Part shown: piece after piece, positions 39,480 through 50,142 of the stretch
Layout of the letters: each line of letters opens with the position of its first letter
How positions within the stretch are numbered: the stretch's first letter is position 1
Assembly (NCBI GenBank): GCA_023846275.1
Contig: JAIUJO010000072.1
Span: forward strand, 764,501-828,500
DNA from: Vanilla planifolia
Lineage: Eukaryota > Streptophyta > Magnoliopsida > Asparagales > Orchidaceae
Direction: 5' to 3'
Length of the DNA: 64,000 nucleotides
Notes under the pieces: model-generated
The model's database searches: none
What the model was told of the DNA's origin: nothing
What the model saw: only the letters and a program-made list of their open reading frames with translations
Position numbers and translations under genes: made by a program

Positions 39480-39841
39480 TGTTATACCCGGTAAAATTTT
39501 ATGTATTTGATCTTTAATAAATTAATTGTGGCTTGGATGATTTCGAATCGACAGTAGGATGAGCCAGGAACTCAATTGTAGGCTATTGGAATTTCTGAAA
39601 TCTTTTGGGAATTTTTCGGAGCACCGAAGAATTTTTAATTAATTTTCCCTGTTTAATTAGATTTATAGGATTTTTAGAAATTCGAAAATCCATTTAAATT
39701 AAACCGGAAATTGGTTTACCGCGCGTGAACCGGACCGGAACGGTTCAGCGGAGGCGGAGACGGTTCGCCGAGTGAGTTTGCGCGTGCGTTCTGATAAGCT
39801 AATCGGACGGTCGTGATCGACGGTTGGGATTGAACCGGCTG

Positions 39842-39935
39842 ATCGGGTGCTTACCGTGTCGATAGCGTGTCGACAGCGCGTATCGGGTGCTTACCGTGTC
39901 GAAAGCGTGTCAACGGCGCGTAATGGGTTTCACCG
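39842..39935 (+). repeat. 40-bp direct repeats just upstream of the TATA box
   Basis: ATCGGGTGCTTACCGTGTCG begins at 39842 and again at 39882 (period 40). A third, partial unit follows from 39922 (ATGGGTTTCACCGTGTCGG). They lie within 110 bp upstream of the TATA box, where enhancer-type repeats are often found in LTRs. The same repeats occur in the 3' LTR at 47439 onward. Confidence 0.85.
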
Positions 39936-39948
39936 TGTCGGCCAGAAA

Positions 39949-39955
39949 TATAAAA
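39949..39955 (+). promoter_or_regulatory. Probable LTR promoter TATA box
   Basis: TATAAAA in the context GAAATATAAAACCCTC is the only good TATA box in a GC-rich stretch, about 470 bp into the LTR. It is followed at 39970-39978 by TTAGGGTTT, the reverse of the plant telo-box AAACCCTAA. Transcription would be expected to start roughly 25-35 bases downstream. The 3' LTR copy is at 47546-47552. The assignment is by position and motif only. Confidence 0.65.
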
Positions 39956-40601
39956 CCCTCGCGAAACGATTAGGGTTTGTTCGGCCGACCGATAGAGAGA
40001 GTTTTTCCGGCGTACGGCGCGTGATTCCGGCGGCCTGGCAAGGGGCTTTTTGTGCCTGGAGATTCACGGGAACGAGGAGAGTCAATTCGTACCGGATTCG
40101 TTCGGCGAGGAGCTGCGGCGAGCTACGGACGAAGTTCACCGTCGCCGGCGTCGTTGAGGTAGGAAATTCAGTTTAAATTAGTGATTTAGTAGAAAATTAA
40201 AAGCATGAAATACTTTGCTTAATGAAAACAAGCATGTGGATGAAAATCGGATTTAATTGAATGCTAAATTGTGTCTTTTGCAAATTTCGGAATTTCCTGG
40301 AAAAATTCCCATTTCGCCGAAAAAAAAAATTTAAAATTTATTGATGCTTAGGAGCATGTTAGGAAATTGTTCTCCTTGATCGCAGTCGCCGGAAATCGAC
40401 GGAAGGATCGTAATGGTCGGCGATGGCGGCGGCTAGGGTTTCGCGGGTTTCGGACCGAGGAAGGAGAAGGGTTTAGATAATATCAAATCTAATTAAGCAA
40501 TTAATGATATTTACGCCATTTTATTAGTAATTAAAATTAATCCGATTAACGGATTATTAAGAAATTGGTTCGGCGGTGTCGCGGTTCAGCGCGAGAGTTC
40601 C

Positions 40602-40827
40602 GAACCGGCAGCGAAAACCGGTTCAGCGGGATTCGGCGCGGACGAACGGCGCGAAAGCCGAACCGGCAGCGAAAACCGGTTCAGCGGGATTCGGCGCGGA
40701 CGAACGGCGCGAAAGCCGAACCGGCAGCGAAAACCGGTTCAGCGGGATTCGGCGCGGACGAACGGCGCGAAAGCCGAACCGGCAGCGAAAACCGGTTCAG
40801 CGGGAGTCGGCGCGGACGAACGGCGCG
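40602..40827 (+). repeat. 58-bp CpG-rich tandem repeat, nearly four units
   Basis: Units start with GAACCGGCAGCGAAAACCGG at 40602, 40660, 40718 and 40776. The first three are identical by eye, and the fourth has GGAGTCGG in place of GGATTCGG and stops after 52 bases. Each unit holds CCGGTTCAGCGGG and GGCGCGGACGAACGGCGCG. The identical set in the 3' LTR lies at 48199-48424. The two overlapping Arg-rich frames here (99 and 109 codons) simply translate the repeat. Confidence 0.95.
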
Positions 40828-41453
40828 GCGCGGAGGAGAGAGGAGCGGAAGGAAAATTCGGAAATTTATTATTAATCCGAATTTTCGGAAATAAAAAGGA
40901 TAAGCGAAAAATTAAATTCGAAAATTAATCCTAATTTTTGGAAAAAGGATATATGTGGAATTTAAATTCGGAAATTTATTTCGAATTTCGGAAAATGGAT
41001 AAAGGGCGGAAATTGAAATTGGAATTTAAAAATTTCCTGAAGTGGGGAAAAATGTTATCAGTGATGACAGTACAGCTGGAAACAGTCAGACAAAGATATG
41101 GTACACGGATGCTACCAGAACAGTCAGTAATTGACAATTGTGTTGCTTTGATGGCAACGGCATGGATTGAGTCAGTTTATTCAGTATTGGCATATTTCAT
41201 GGATTGGCATATTGGACCGGACTACTATAGACCCTATATGATGTTTTAGGGTAGTTGTGGTAGGTAACTGTGCGGTTCGGACTTAGCTTCCACAGTATAC
41301 ATGTAGACTGGTATACGCCTTGTTGTACCTGGACACATGTTGCCGAATCTTGGAGTTAGAGATTGGCAATGACTGTAGGGGCGTGAGCTTCTATGGAAGT
41401 TGTTGGTAGAGGACTCCTTGGGACGGTGGCTGAGTCAATCGCTCCTGGTCCAT

Positions 41454-41563
41454 GTGTGTAGGCCTGCGCGCCTGAGGGTGGCAGGGGTGTCTCGCAGTGG
41501 CTAGCCAAGTGTGTAGGCCTGCGCGCCTTAGGGTGGCAGGGGTGTCTCACGTTGGCTAGAGAT
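41454..41563 (+). repeat. 55-bp tandem duplication in the LTR
   Basis: GTGTGTAGGCCTGCGCGCCT starts at 41454 and again at 41509. Each continues with AGGGTGGCAGGGGTGTCTC and a GGCTAG motif, with a few differences between the units. The 3' LTR carries the same pair at 49051-49160. Confidence 0.9.
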
Positions 41564-42545
41564 TATGTGACTGGATCTGTCTGTAGTCTCCAGGAGATTG
41601 ATTGACGAGAGACACTGCGGTGTCGGGTGCTTAGGCGCCATGCGTGTTTCGAGATGGGCGTTCCCACTGGCACGTTGCCTGGTAGCCCAGAGGAGAGCTA
41701 CTCTGGTGTGACTGGGGTGGCTGTGGTTGGTCGGAGTCTGGAACTGAGAGTGCCTATCCACCGTACATTGTTATGCTGTATTCCTGTATTTTTGCTATTA
41801 TCCTTCTCTTGCATGTGAGTTTTACTAGCTGACTTTCCTACTGGGCGTAGCTCATTCCTGTATTATATATTTTCAGTGGCTCGGCAGACTTGACGCTACC
41901 GGATTAGGTGGGATCGTGGTCAGCAGGCTTGTGAAGGATTTCTGATTGGTGATTGTCTGAGATATTCTGGTTAGTTGATTGTTGCTGTTGGATGTTTCAG
42001 TGAGACTGTTATTCTCATATGTTACATATAATTTGAGGGTAATTCGGAATTATGTATCTGGATGAACAATATTACACTTGTGGACTTGTATCTTATTCTT
42101 GTAATGTAGTTCCATTTACTGTCTTATCTTATTGTCTTGGAGTATGGTGAGTGGAGTGCTACATTTATCTGTGGATGTTATATATCTTCCGTTTGATGGT
42201 GAGGTCATTACATGACTATGGAACTTAACCGTGGGGGTTCAGACTTCTAATAGACCGGTTCTCCTACCCGTAGGGGTTAGGAGTATTGGGTCTAGTAGGA
42301 GTAACATTGCGCGAGTCCATCTGTTAATTCAGGAGTCATGAACCTGATTTGACGGTGTACCCGGGAGATGGGATCCACATTGTTAAGGGAAGTAGGTGTG
42401 TAATGATGTGTTATATCCTATGTTTTCGTAGGCTACTCAGGTTGGTATGGGACGATCTGAGCTGTCTATATATAAAAAAAAAAAAAAAAAAAAAAAAAAT
42501 TGTATGCCAAAAATCAGCCTAGGAAAAAATGGGGTGTAACAAGAG

Positions 42546-42558
42546 TGGTATCAGAGCC
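42546..42558 (+). other. Primer-binding site, initiator tRNA-Met type
   Basis: TGGTATCAGAGCC, four bases after the LTR end, is complementary to the 3' end of plant initiator tRNA-Met, the usual minus-strand primer of Ty3/gypsy elements. The following 95 bases to the first gag codon hold no other feature I recognise. Confidence 0.95.
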
Positions 42559-42655
42559 CTAGGTGAGGATAACGGGGCTAGACGTGTATAGGGGTTCAAC
42601 CCAAGGTGGGGAGAACTGTTGATTCTTTTGTATACTATAGTAGTCCATATGCCAA

Positions 42656-45600
42656 TTGCCAAATGACGACTCTAATGCCAGATTAATTGTTTTTGACAGT
42701 ATGGCTGGTACCAGGAGACTTTCCGCTCGTGGAGCAGCTAGAGGCAGACCGGTATCTACTACTCCTACCCCGGAGACGATCCCAGCATTGCCAGTTGAGC
42801 CAGCCGTGGATCGTTGGATCGATGCCTTCATGCGGTTGCGTCCGCGGAGCTTCAGTGGGTCGGCTGACCCAGCGGTGGCAGATGACTGGATGGCTCATAT
42901 GCTTGAGCTATTTGATGCCTTGGGATGTCCATTCGGCAGGAGGGTAGTGCTTGCTGCTCTAGTGTTGGAGGGAGAGGCTGCTACCTGGTGGAGAGGCCAG
43001 CGGCGCGCTATGTTTGGGGAGGCCCAGAACAGTGAGATAGCATGGGATGACTTTGTTGAGGCATTCAGGGAGTGCTACATTCCGGCCTCTGCCATGGCTC
43101 AGTTCAGGAGGGAACTTATACACCTCAGGCAGGGCCAGATGTCAGTGAACGATTACTTATCGAGGTTCACTTATCTGGCGAGGTACGCCGTAGAGCTGGT
43201 GCCTTCTGAGGAACGCAGATGTGAGATGTTCCTGGAGGGACTTCGTCCTATGCTGCAGCGCCAGCTAGTTGTGAGTCGGTTTGCCAGGTTTCGTGACTTG
43301 GTGGAGGCTGCGAGATCCGTTGAGCTTATTGATATCCGGATGGAGGCCCAGAGAGAGACTCATAACAAGAGGAAGGAATTCAGAAATATCCAACAAAACA
43401 AAAAGGGCAAGAGACACAGAGATCACAGTGGTACTCAGGAGGTCGTGGTCCGGCCACGACCTATTTCTGAGAGACCAGTGCAGCAGACAGGTACCCGGAC
43501 TGGGGGGATTATCTGCTACCATTGTCGACAGCCCGGACACAAGAAGTGCGACTGCCCAGAGTTGAAGAAACAGAGGATCACGGGACCGGTTGGTTCATCT
43601 GGGGGACAGCCCAGGGTATTTGCACTGACTCGGCAGCAGGCTTCAGAGTCACCAGAAGTGATCACAGGTATGCTTCATTTTGGCAACGTGCAGTGCATGA
43701 CTTTGTTTGATACTGGTGCATCTCATTCTTTTGTTGCTGAGAGGATCTGGAATCAGATATCAGGATCCAAGGGTTACTTGAAGGAACCCTTACTGGTTAG
43801 ACTTCCTGATGGGAAGGAGATTCCCACTGTTCAGAAGATTGACGGATCTATTCTGATTAGTGGACACGAATTCGTGACAGAGTTGATATGTGTGCCACTA
43901 GCAGAGTTCGACATCATTTTGGGGATGGATTGGTTGTGCCACCATGCAGTGGTTCTGGATTGTTGGGAGAAGAAGGTCAGGATCAGAGTGCCTGGTTCGG
44001 GGGATGTGATATACTTTGGTCTGAACAGGCAGATTCCCCTGATCTCAGTTCTTCAGGCTGGAAGGTTAGTAAGTAAGGGTTGTACTGGTTGGTTGGCCTA
44101 TGTGACCGATAGCCAAGCCACCACTACCCCTATGTCAGATATTCCAGTGGTGAGAGATTTTCCTATGGTTTTTCCAGAGGAGTTGCCTGGATTTCCACCA
44201 GCTAGGGAAGTGGAGTTTTCAATTGATTTGGAGGCAGGAGTAGCTCCTATTGCTAGAGCTCCTTACAGGATGGCTCCAGCCGAGCTAGCAGAGTTGAAGA
44301 CTCAGTTACAGGACTTATTAGACAAGGGACTCATACGCCCCAGTTGTTCACCTTGGGGTGCCCCTGTCTTATTTGTCAAGAAGAAAGATGGTAGTATGAG
44401 GCTGTGTGTGGATTATAGGGAATTGAATAAGGTTACTATTCGTAACCGATACCCTTTACCACGCATCGATGATTTGCTGGATCAACTTCAGGGAGCAACT
44501 GTGTTCTCCAAGATTGACTTACGCTCGGGTTATCACCAGATCCGGATTAGAGATTCTGATGTACCCAAGACAGCATTCCGTACTAGATACGGACATTACG
44601 AGTTCACAGTGTTGCCTTTTGGATTGACTAATGCTCCAGCAGTATTTATGAACCTGATGCATCGAGTTTTTCATGCCTTTCTGGATCGGTTTGTGATCAT
44701 CTTTATAGATGATATATTGATTTATTCCAGAGATAGGGATACTCATGCAGATCAGTTGAGGACTGTGCTTACAGTGTTGCGGGAGAATGAGCTGTATGCA
44801 AAATTCTCCAAGTGTTCTTTTTGGCTGGACTCAGTAGCATTCTTAGGACACATTGTCAGTGCGGAGGGCGTGGCTGTTGATCCTAGCAAGATACGAGCTA
44901 TTATTGATTGGAAACGGCCATCTTCTGTCACTGAGATCCGGAGTTTCCTTGGTTTGGCTGGATACTATAGGAAATTTGTTCCTCACTTTTCTAGACTGGC
45001 TGCTCCACTAACCCAGTTGACCCGGAAGGGAAAATCTTTTGAGTGGACAGAGAGTTGTGAGAACAGTTTCCTAGAGCTGAAGCAGAGGCTTAGCACCGCT
45101 CCAGTATTGATGTTACCCACACAGGAGAAGCCGTATCAGATGTACACTGATGCTTCACATATAGGCTTGGGAGCCGTACTAATGCAGGATAACAGAGTTA
45201 TAGCATATGCTTCGAGGCAACTGAAGGATCATGAGAAGAATTATCCCACTCATGATTTGGAGTTAGCTGCTGTCATTTTTGCCTTGAAGATATGGAGACA
45301 TTATTTGTACGGAGTTCCTGTAGATTGCTTCTCTGACCACAAGAGTCTTAAGTATCTGTTCACTCAGAAGGAACTGAACTTGAGGCAGAGGAGGTGGTTG
45401 GAACTGATAAAGGATTACGAGCTGACAATAAACTACTGCGAGGGGAAGGCTAATCCAGTGGCTGATGCCTTGAGCAGACACGCAGTTGTGCATAATATGT
45501 TAGTCTGTGACTCTATACCAGACTTGGATTGGAATGTTGAAAGATGTCAGGAACAGTTGTCTATTCAGAGACTGGTTCACAGACTCAGCTCATTGACTAT

Positions 45601-47062
45601 TCGGGCTGACTGGTTATCTGAGATGCGTGACCTTCAGCTTTGTGATGAAGAGCTGAAGGAGAAGATTGAGTTGGCATCGCAGGGATTGGGAGGAGACTTT
45701 GCTCTCAGAGACGACATTTTGACCTTCAGGGGTCGCTGGTGTGTACCATCACATCAGGAGTTCAGGGAGAGGATCCTTCGGGAGGCTCACTATGGAACCT
45801 TGGCTATGCACCCTGGAGAAGTCAAGATGTACAGGAATTTGAGGAGTGTTTTCTGGTGGAGAGGTTTGAAGACAGATGTTGCTGCCTTTGTTAGGAAATG
45901 CCTTACATGTCAGCAAGTTAAGGCCGAACACCAGAGACCTGGAGGATTGTTACAGAGATTGCCGATTCCGGAGTGGAAATGGGATGACATCACTATGGAC
46001 TTTGTGACTGGTCTTCCTCGTACCAGACAAGGTTTTGATGCTATTTGGGTCATCGTAGATCGATTGACCAAGTCAGCCCATTTCTTATCCATTAAGAAGA
46101 CGGATTCAGCGGCACAGTTGGCAGAGATATATATTCAGCAGATTGTCAGATTGCATGGGATTCCCCGTTCTATTATTTCTGACAGAGACGCCAAATTCAC
46201 ATCACAGTTTTGGAAGAGCTTACACACTGCCATGGGTACACAGTTAAAGTTCAGTACTGCTTATCATCCTCAGACGGATGGACAGTCTGAGCGGACTATT
46301 CGGACCTTGGAGGATTTGCTACGCTTGAGCGTACAAACTTACTCAACAGATTGGACTAGACGATTACCCTTGGTAGAGTTTGTGTACAATAACAGCTTCC
46401 AGGCGTCGATTGGTATGGCACCTTACGAGGCGTTGTATGGGCGTAGGTGCAGATCTCCTCTTTGTTGGGAGGAGGGTGATTCCAGGAGAGTGTGGGGACC
46501 CCAGATTGTAGAGGAGACCACAGCGGAAGTCAAGTTATTGCAGGACAGATTACGTACTGTACAAGATCGCCAGAAGAAATATTATGATCCTAAGCACAAG
46601 GCTGTTGAGTTTTCTGTGGGAGATAGGGTATTCCTGAAGGTCAGTCCTATGCGGGGTCTATTCAGGTTTGGAAAGCCTTCTAAGCTTCGACCTCGTTACA
46701 TTGGACCCTATCCTATCCTGGAGAGGATCGGTGAAGTGGCTTACAGGTTGGCACTTCCTGAGCATCTGACTGAGATTCACAATGTGTTCCATGTTTCGAA
46801 TCTCAAGAAATATGTGCCAGATCCTTCTCATTGCATCAGTGATGATCTTCCTGGTTTACAAGTGGCACCAGATTCTTCTTATGTGGAACTACCAGTTCGC
46901 ATCCTCGAGGAGAGCAGCAGACAGCTGAGGAACAGGTCGTTTCCTATGGTCAAGGTTCTGTGGAATAGACATGACGAAAGGGAGGCAACCTGGGAGCTAG
47001 AGCAGGATGTTGCTGGAAAATGGCCGGAACTTCTTGCTGAATTTCGAGGGCGAAATTCCTGA
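42656..47062 (+). CDS. Gag-Pol polyprotein of Ty3/gypsy chromovirus (1468 aa)
   Basis: A single intact frame encodes capsid and all replication enzymes. Gag (about 75-205) has the retrotransposon-gag signature around W111-W112. The zinc knuckle CX2CX4HX4C is at 287-300. Protease has D352-T-G. Reverse transcriptase covers about 520-760 with the catalytic FIDD at 683-686. RNase H has TDAS around D832. The integrase zinc finger has H1045 and C1082/C1085. The catalytic triad D1115, D1176, E1212 has 35 residues between the last two. GPY is at 1350-1352. A chromodomain-like module spans about 1409-1462, starting YVELPVRIL and holding VKVLW and EATWELE. Chromodomains of this class are known to steer integration to heterochromatin. 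The first ATG is at 42656; the ATG at 42701 (MAGTRR) has a better context and may be the true start. No stops or frameshifts interrupt it. Confidence 0.96.
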   Translation: MPNDDSNARLIVFDSMAGTRRLSARGAARGRPVSTTPTPETIPALPVEPAVDRWIDAFMRLRPRSFSGSADPAVADDWMAHMLELFDALGCPFGRRVVLAALVLEGEAATWWRGQRRAMFGEAQNSEIAWDDFVEAFRECYIPASAMAQFRRELIHLRQGQMSVNDYLSRFTYLARYAVELVPSEERRCEMFLEGLRPMLQRQLVVSRFARFRDLVEAARSVELIDIRMEAQRETHNKRKEFRNIQQNKKGKRHRDHSGTQEVVVRPRPISERPVQQTGTRTGGIICYHCRQPGHKKCDCPELKKQRITGPVGSSGGQPRVFALTRQQASESPEVITGMLHFGNVQCMTLFDTGASHSFVAERIWNQISGSKGYLKEPLLVRLPDGKEIPTVQKIDGSILISGHEFVTELICVPLAEFDIILGMDWLCHHAVVLDCWEKKVRIRVPGSGDVIYFGLNRQIPLISVLQAGRLVSKGCTGWLAYVTDSQATTTPMSDIPVVRDFPMVFPEELPGFPPAREVEFSIDLEAGVAPIARAPYRMAPAELAELKTQLQDLLDKGLIRPSCSPWGAPVLFVKKKDGSMRLCVDYRELNKVTIRNRYPLPRIDDLLDQLQGATVFSKIDLRSGYHQIRIRDSDVPKTAFRTRYGHYEFTVLPFGLTNAPAVFMNLMHRVFHAFLDRFVIIFIDDILIYSRDRDTHADQLRTVLTVLRENELYAKFSKCSFWLDSVAFLGHIVSAEGVAVDPSKIRAIIDWKRPSSVTEIRSFLGLAGYYRKFVPHFSRLAAPLTQLTRKGKSFEWTESCENSFLELKQRLSTAPVLMLPTQEKPYQMYTDASHIGLGAVLMQDNRVIAYASRQLKDHEKNYPTHDLELAAVIFALKIWRHYLYGVPVDCFSDHKSLKYLFTQKELNLRQRRWLELIKDYELTINYCEGKANPVADALSRHAVVHNMLVCDSIPDLDWNVERCQEQLSIQRLVHRLSSLTIRADWLSEMRDLQLCDEELKEKIELASQGLGGDFALRDDILTFRGRWCVPSHQEFRERILREAHYGTLAMHPGEVKMYRNLRSVFWWRGLKTDVAAFVRKCLTCQQVKAEHQRPGGLLQRLPIPEWKWDDITMDFVTGLPRTRQGFDAIWVIVDRLTKSAHFLSIKKTDSAAQLAEIYIQQIVRLHGIPRSIISDRDAKFTSQFWKSLHTAMGTQLKFSTAYHPQTDGQSERTIRTLEDLLRLSVQTYSTDWTRRLPLVEFVYNNSFQASIGMAPYEALYGRRCRSPLCWEEGDSRRVWGPQIVEETTAEVKLLQDRLRTVQDRQKKYYDPKHKAVEFSVGDRVFLKVSPMRGLFRFGKPSKLRPRYIGPYPILERIGEVAYRLALPEHLTEIHNVFHVSNLKKYVPDPSHCISDDLPGLQVAPDSSYVELPVRILEESSRQLRNRSFPMVKVLWNRHDEREATWELEQDVAGKWPELLAEFRGRNS

Positions 47063-47063
47063 T

Positions 47064-47075
47064 AAGGTGGGGAGA
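47064..47075 (+). other. Polypurine tract
   Basis: AAGGTGGGGAGA, purine-rich except for one T, lies just after the stop codon of gag-pol and one base before the 3' LTR. This is the expected place and composition for the plus-strand primer of reverse transcription. Confidence 0.9.
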
Positions 47076-47076
47076 T

Positions 47077-50000
47077 TGTTATACCCGGTAAAATTTTATG
47101 TATTTGATCTTTAATAAATTAATTGTGGCTTGGATGATTTCGAATCGACAGTAGGATGAGCCAGGAACTCAATTGTAGGCTATTGGAATTTCTGAAATCT
47201 TTTGGGAATTTTTCGGAGCACCGAAGAATTTTTAATTAATTTTCCCTGTTTAATTAGATTTATAGGATTTTTAGAAATTCGAAAATCCATTTAAATTAAA
47301 CCGGAAATTGGTTTACCGCGCGTGAACCGGACCGGAACGGTTCAGCGGAGGCGGAGACGGTTCGCCGAGTGAGTTTGCGCGTGCGTTCTGATAAGCTAAT
47401 CGGACGGTCGTGATCGACGGTTGGGATTGAACCGGCTGATCGGGTGCTTACCGTGTCGATAGCGTGTCGACAGCGCGTATCGGGTGCTTACCGTGTCGAA
47501 AGCGTGTCAACGGCGCGTAATGGGTTTCACCGTGTCGGCCAGAAATATAAAACCCTCGCGAAACGATTAGGGTTTGTTCGGCCGACCGATAGAGAGAGTT
47601 TTTCCGGCGTACGGCGCGTGATTCCGGCGGCCTGGCAAGGGGCTTTTTGTGCCTGGAGATTCACGGGAACGAGGAGAGTCAATTCGTACCGGATTCGTTC
47701 GGCGAGGAGCTGCGGCGAGCTACGGACGAAGTTCACCGTCGCCGGCGTCGTTGAGGTAGGAAATTCAGTTTAAATTAGTGATTTAGTAGAAAATTAAAAG
47801 CATGAAATACTTTGCTTAATGAAAACAAGCATGTGGATGAAAATCGGATTTAATTGAATGCTAAATTGTGTCTTTTGCAAATTTCGGAATTTCCTGGAAA
47901 AATTCCCATTTCGCCGAAAAAAAAAATTTAAAATTTATTGATGCTTAGGAGCATGTTAGGAAATTGTTCTCCTTGATCGCAGTCGCCGGAAATCGACGGA
48001 AGGATCGTAATGGTCGGCGATGGCGGCGGCTAGGGTTTCGCGGGTTTCGGACCGAGGAAGGAGAAGGGTTTAGATAATATCAAATCTAATTAAGCAATTA
48101 ATGATATTTACGCCATTTTATTAGTAATTAAAATTAATCCGATTAACGGATTATTAAGAAATTGGTTCGGCGGTGTCGCGGTTCAGCGCGAGAGTTCCGA
48201 ACCGGCAGCGAAAACCGGTTCAGCGGGATTCGGCGCGGACGAACGGCGCGAAAGCCGAACCGGCAGCGAAAACCGGTTCAGCGGGATTCGGCGCGGACGA
48301 ACGGCGCGAAAGCCGAACCGGCAGCGAAAACCGGTTCAGCGGGATTCGGCGCGGACGAACGGCGCGAAAGCCGAACCGGCAGCGAAAACCGGTTCAGCGG
48401 GAGTCGGCGCGGACGAACGGCGCGGCGCGGAGGAGAGAGGAGCGGAAGGAAAATTCGGAAATTTATTATTAATCCGAATTTTCGGAAATAAAAAGGATAA
48501 GCGAAAAATTAAATTCGAAAATTAATCCTAATTTTTGGAAAAAGGATATATGTGGAATTTAAATTCGGAAATTTATTTCGAATTTCGGAAAATGGATAAA
48601 GGGCGGAAATTGAAATTGGAATTTAAAAATTTCCTGAAGTGGGGAAAAATGTTATCAGTGATGACAGTACAGCTGGAAACAGTCTGACAAAGATATGGTA
48701 CACGGATGCTACCAGAACAGTCAGTAATTGACAATTGTGTTGCTTTGATGGCAACGGCATGGATTGAGTCAGTTTATTCAGTATTGGCATATTTCATGGA
48801 TTGGCATATTGGACCGGACTACTATAGACCCTATATGATGTTTTAGGGTAGTTGTGGTAGGTAACTGTGCGGTTCGGACTTAGCTTCCACAGTATACATG
48901 TAGACTGGTATACGCCTTGTTGTACCTGGACACATGTTGCCGAATCTTGGAGTTAGAGATTGGCAATGACTGTAGGGGCGTGAGCTTCTATGGAAGTTGT
49001 TGGTAGAGGACTCCTTGGGACGGTGGCTGAGTCAATCGCTCCTGGTCCATGTGTGTAGGCCTGCGCGCCTGAGGGTGGCAGGGGTGTCTCGCAGTGGCTA
49101 GCCAAGTGTGTAGGCCTGCGCGCCTTAGGGTGGCAGGGGTGTCTCACGTTGGCTAGAGATTATGTGACTGGATCTGTCTGTAGTCTCCAGGAGATTGATT
49201 GACGAGAGACACTGCGGTGTCGGGTGCTTAGGCGCCATGCGTGTTTCGAGATGGGCGTTCCCACTGGCACGTTGCCTGGTAGCCCAGAGGAGAGCTACTC
49301 TGGTGTGACTGGGGTGGCTGTGGTTGGTCGGAGTCTGGAACTGAGAGTGCCTATCCACCGTACATTGTTATGCTGTATTCATGTATTTTTGCTATTATCC
49401 TTCTCTTGCATGTGAGTTTTACTAGCTGACTTTCCTACTGGGCGTAGCTCATTCCTGTATTATATATTTTCAGTGGCTCGGCAGACTTGACGCTACCAGA
49501 TTAGGTGGGATCGTGGTCAGCAGGCTTGTGAAGGATTTCTGATTGGTGATTGTCTGAGATATTCTGGTTAGTTGATTGTTGCTGTTGGATGTTTCAGTGA
49601 GACTGTTATTCTCATATGTTACATATAATTTGAGGGTAATTCGGAATTATGTATCTGGATGAACAATATTACACTTGTGGACTTGTATCTTATTCTTGTA
49701 ATGTAGTTCCATTTACTGTCTTATCTTATTGTCTTGGAGTATGGTGAGTGGAGTGCTACATTTATCTGTGGATGTTATATATCTTCCGTTTGATGGTGAG
49801 GTCATTACATGACTATGGAACTTAACCGTGGGGGTTCAGACTTCTAATAGACCGGTTCTCCTACCCGTAGGGGTTAGGAGTATTGGGTCTAGTAGGAGTA
49901 ACATTGCGCGAGTCCATCTGTTAATTCAGGAGTCATGAACCTGATTTGACGGTGTACCCGGGAGATGGGATCCACATTGTTAAGGGAAGTAGGTGTGTAA

Positions 50001-50137
50001 TGATGTGTTATATCCTATGTTTTCGTAGGCTACTCAGGTTGGTATGGGACGATCTGAGCTGTCTATATATAAAAAAAAAAAAAAAAAAAAAAAAATTGTA
50101 TGCCAAAAATCAGCCTAGGAAAAAATGGGGTGTAACA
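47077..50137 (+). repeat. 3' LTR, 3061 bp
   Basis: Matches the 5' LTR at an offset of 7597 with the three substitutions and one A-run length change given for the element. G41901 to A49498 changes CCGG to CCAG, the kind of change expected from deamination of a methylated C. The A run is 25 long at 50071-50095. It ends GGGTGTAACA and is followed by ACTTT. It would supply the polyadenylation signals of the genomic RNA, but I cannot place the R/U5 border. Confidence 0.97.
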
Positions 50138-50142
50138 ACTTT
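50138..50142 (+). repeat. Target-site duplication, right copy (ACTTT)
   Basis: Identical to 39475-39479. The satellite unit interrupted at 39479 continues directly after it. Confidence 0.95.

Larger units (their letters stand above)
39480..42541 (+). repeat. 5' LTR, 3062 bp
   Basis: Starts TGTTATACCCGG and ends GGGTGTAACA, with the partner LTR shifted by 7597 bases. It is long for a plant LTR but within the range of Tekay-type elements. The first third is GC- and CpG-rich and holds the TATA box and two tandem repeats. The last third has a 26-base A run at 42474-42499, 42 bases before its end. A frame of 103 codons at 40938-41249 exists only in this copy, because the 3' LTR has a TGA at 48685-48687. 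That and the other short LTR frames are not taken as genes. Confidence 0.97.
39480..50137 (+). mobile_element. Complete young Ty3/gypsy chromovirus (Tekay/Del-like), 10658 bp
   Basis: All parts are present in order: 5-bp target duplication, 5' LTR, tRNA-iMet primer site, one gag-pol frame, polypurine tract, 3' LTR, target duplication. LTR ends are TG...CA. By direct line-by-line comparison the LTRs differ at A41088/T48685, C41784/A49381, G41901/A49498 and by one A in the poly-A run (26 against 25). Three substitutions in 3061 bp imply insertion tens of thousands of years ago at commonly used plant rates, which is inference. The C-terminal chromodomain and single long polyprotein point to the chromovirus branch, most like Tekay/Del. 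The element sits about 260 bp inside one edge of an AT-rich satellite. It is structurally able to be autonomous; activity cannot be judged from sequence. Confidence 0.95.

Noticed and set aside
39847..40176. 109-codon frame in the LTR, repeated exactly at 47444-47773
   Set aside because: It spans the TATA box and 40-bp repeats, has no known domain, and is kept in both LTRs only because the LTRs are nearly identical.
40565..40894. Arg-rich frames over the 58-bp repeat
   Set aside because: They translate a GC-rich tandem repeat in two frames. Since 58 is not a multiple of 3, the peptide shifts frame at each unit, and there is no sign of selection.
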